From Clostridium sp. CAG:273 (GTDB taxonomy: Bacteria > Bacillota > Clostridia > TANB77 > CAG-508), in assembly GCA_000438355.1 (NCBI GenBank), contig FR901482.1, positions 7,302-12,330 of the forward strand: a DNA stretch of 5,029 nt, written 5' to 3'. Positions 3,664 to 5,029 of the stretch are shown here, one piece after another. Each line of letters opens with the position of its first letter. Within the stretch, counting starts at the first letter, position 1. Below the pieces are notes generated by a model. That model worked only from the letters and a program-made list of their open reading frames with translations. It did no database searches and had not been told where the DNA came from. Position numbers and translations under genes: made by a program.

Positions 3664-5029
3664 TTATTTATTACTGTGTTTCTTTAATCTAATTGATATT
3701 ATTGCTAAAACTATAGCTGTACCAGCGATTACAATTAATGCAATAAAACTATTATTTCCTGTTTGAGGAATAGGGTCTTTTGCTATTGTGTTATCTTCTT
3801 TTTGAGGAGGAATTTCTTCTTTTACTCTAACTGTAGGAGAGTCTTCAGAATTAACATGTCCATCCTCATTATAAGTAATATCAACTTTTTCATTTGTAGG
3901 TAATATTTCGTCTAAAATTTCTTTATTAAAGTTATCTTTCAAAGTAAGTTTATAACTTAATGTAGCAACTTCATCTTCTTTTAATACTTCTATTTTCCAA
4001 GTAATACTATTATCAGACTTATCTATTTGAGTACTTACATTTCCAATGTTAGGTGATGCAACATATTCAAAGTTAAAATTATCTATAATTGTTTGAGGAA
4101 AATAGTCTTTGATAATTATATTGTTTAGTTTTGTTACAGGTGTTGGCACAAGGATATTAGATATTGTTTCATTAAGTGTTTTGTCTATTTCTTTGTCTTG
4201 TACATAATAGAATTTTCCTACTGTAGGTTTATCTGGTGTTCCAAATATTTCTTCTGCAAGATCTTGATATGTTCTATTTGTAAGTGGTTCTATTTCTTCT
4301 CCATTTAAACCAATCATTGCACCAATTATATTAATTCCTTTTGCATCGATTGATTGTAGTTTGGCTTTTGTATTAGCTGCAACTTTTCCCGAATAAGAAG
4401 AAAAATTACCATGTGTATCGTTATTAGGAACTCCATCGCTTAATAATACTAAAACTTTTGTATTATCTTCGTCTGTATAATTTTGTTCTGCTATTGTAAG
4501 ACCAGCTTCAATATTAGTTCTTGCACCTTCGCTTGTTTCTATATTAGCAAGTGCATTTTTTACTTCAGTAACATCACTTGTTAAAGTTTGCTCTAATTTT
4601 GCATCTGCTAAAGTTCCTTCTGCGCCATCTTTACTAGAAAAGCTTACAATACCAATTTTTAAATCTGGATAAGCTTTAAGTAATTTATCTGTTAAACTAC
4701 TAGCAGATTCGATGACTGCTTCTTTTCTTGTTATTCCAGATTCTACTGAGTTTTCTACCATGCTGTTAGAATTATCTATTACTAAAAACAGTTCAGAAGG
4801 TTTTGTTACATTAGCTGGTGAAGAGGTATTTACCAAACTTAATTGTAGTGTAATGCTTTTTTCTTTTGCATTGAAATCTGCAACTTTCTTTTCAAATCTT
4901 CCATTATTACCTAAGTTTAAGTTGCAAGATTTATCACTAACTAATTCAAATATTGTAACTTTTGAATTTCCGCCAGTTGTTTGTGTAGTATTAGAAACAG
5001 TGTTATTTGTTGTATTTGTAGTTGTTCTA
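3664..5029 (-). CDS. sortase-anchored von Willebrand factor A surface protein (5' end outside window)
   Basis: The frame is open from the right edge to TAA 3664-3666, giving at least 454 residues without a start. A TTG at 4836 is internal: 64 further codons upstream stay open and read as ordinary protein. The visible N-terminal part is Thr/Asn-rich (about 4970-5028), followed by a strand-rich stretch. A von Willebrand A domain covers roughly 4140-4785, with MIDAS DNSNS at 4762-4776, a downstream ARTNIEAGL carrying the MIDAS Thr, and LLSDGVPNND carrying the third-motif Asp. A beta-sandwich region with KDYFPQTI and alternating strands follows (about 3820-4140). The C-terminus has a sorting signal, IPQTG (3757-3771), a hydrophobic helix and a basic RLKKHSNK tail. 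It is expected to be exported and covalently anchored to the cell wall by sortase. Adhesion or a pilus-tip role is inferred from domain order; the ligand is unknown. The bidirectional terminator lies beyond its stop. Confidence 0.9.
   Translation of the reverse strand, partial: RTTTNTTNNTVSNTTQTTGGNSKVTIFELVSDKSCNLNLGNNGRFEKKVADFNAKEKSITLQLSLVNTSSPANVTKPSELFLVIDNSNSMVENSVESGITRKEAVIESASSLTDKLLKAYPDLKIGIVSFSSKDGAEGTLADAKLEQTLTSDVTEVKNALANIETSEGARTNIEAGLTIAEQNYTDEDNTKVLVLLSDGVPNNDTHGNFSSYSGKVAANTKAKLQSIDAKGINIIGAMIGLNGEEIEPLTNRTYQDLAEEIFGTPDKPTVGKFYYVQDKEIDKTLNETISNILVPTPVTKLNNIIIKDYFPQTIIDNFNFEYVASPNIGNVSTQIDKSDNSITWKIEVLKEDEVATLSYKLTLKDNFNKEILDEILPTNEKVDITYNEDGHVNSEDSPTVRVKEEIPPQKEDNTIAKDPIPQTGNNSFIALIVIAGTAIVLAIISIRLKKHSNK

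Noticed and set aside
3578..3766. Plus-strand open frame of 62 codons with a hydrophobic product
   Set aside because: It starts between two terminators and runs antisense through the surface protein's 3' end; its hydrophobicity reflects the complement of the membrane-anchor region and AT-rich sequence.
4834..4836. TTG as the start of the surface protein
   Set aside because: The frame stays open for 64 further codons to the window edge, the sequence upstream reads as normal protein, and no signal peptide follows the TTG.

Overview
This window looks like chromosomal DNA of a low-GC Gram-positive bacterium, most likely a Clostridia-type Firmicute. The grounds are the very high A+T content, AGGAGG-type ribosome binding sites, AGA/ATA-rich codon use with TGA read as a stop, a transketolase split into two genes, and a cell-wall sorting signal on a surface protein. 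Species cannot be told from the sequence.

Layout. Positions 1-195 are an AT-rich leader with a possible promoter and two inverted repeats, one a perfect 16-bp palindrome. Positions 196-1020 and 1221-2156 encode the N-terminal (TPP-binding) and C-terminal halves of transketolase, which together form the enzyme of the non-oxidative pentose phosphate pathway. The 200 bp between them are non-coding and hold three diverged copies of a roughly 46-51 bp repeat. A possible 34-codon ORF overlaps the stop of the second gene. Next come a promoter, an unusually long perfect hairpin (17 bp), a tRNA-Gln with anticodon CUG, and its terminator.

Positions 2488-2754 look like an accessory junction. They hold a direct repeat with an 11-bp period, resembling integrase arm sites, an orphan minus-strand terminator, and two good promoters in tandem. 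The second promoter has a 14-bp palindrome in its spacer. These drive a tight two-gene unit: a 57-residue protein resembling the toxin-neutralising tail of TacA/DUF1778 antitoxins without their DNA-binding domain, and a 205-residue GNAT protein with TacT-like features but a poorly conserved acetyl-CoA loop. I read this as a compact, divergent GNAT toxin-antitoxin candidate inserted downstream of a tRNA gene. It is the most interesting item here. The unit ends in a hairpin terminator, followed by a second, bidirectional terminator.

From 3664 to the right edge, on the minus strand, lies the 3' part of a sortase-anchored surface protein: a Thr/Asn-rich segment, a von Willebrand factor A domain with a complete-looking MIDAS, a beta-sandwich region, an IPQTG sorting motif, a membrane helix and a basic tail. 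Its start lies outside the window.
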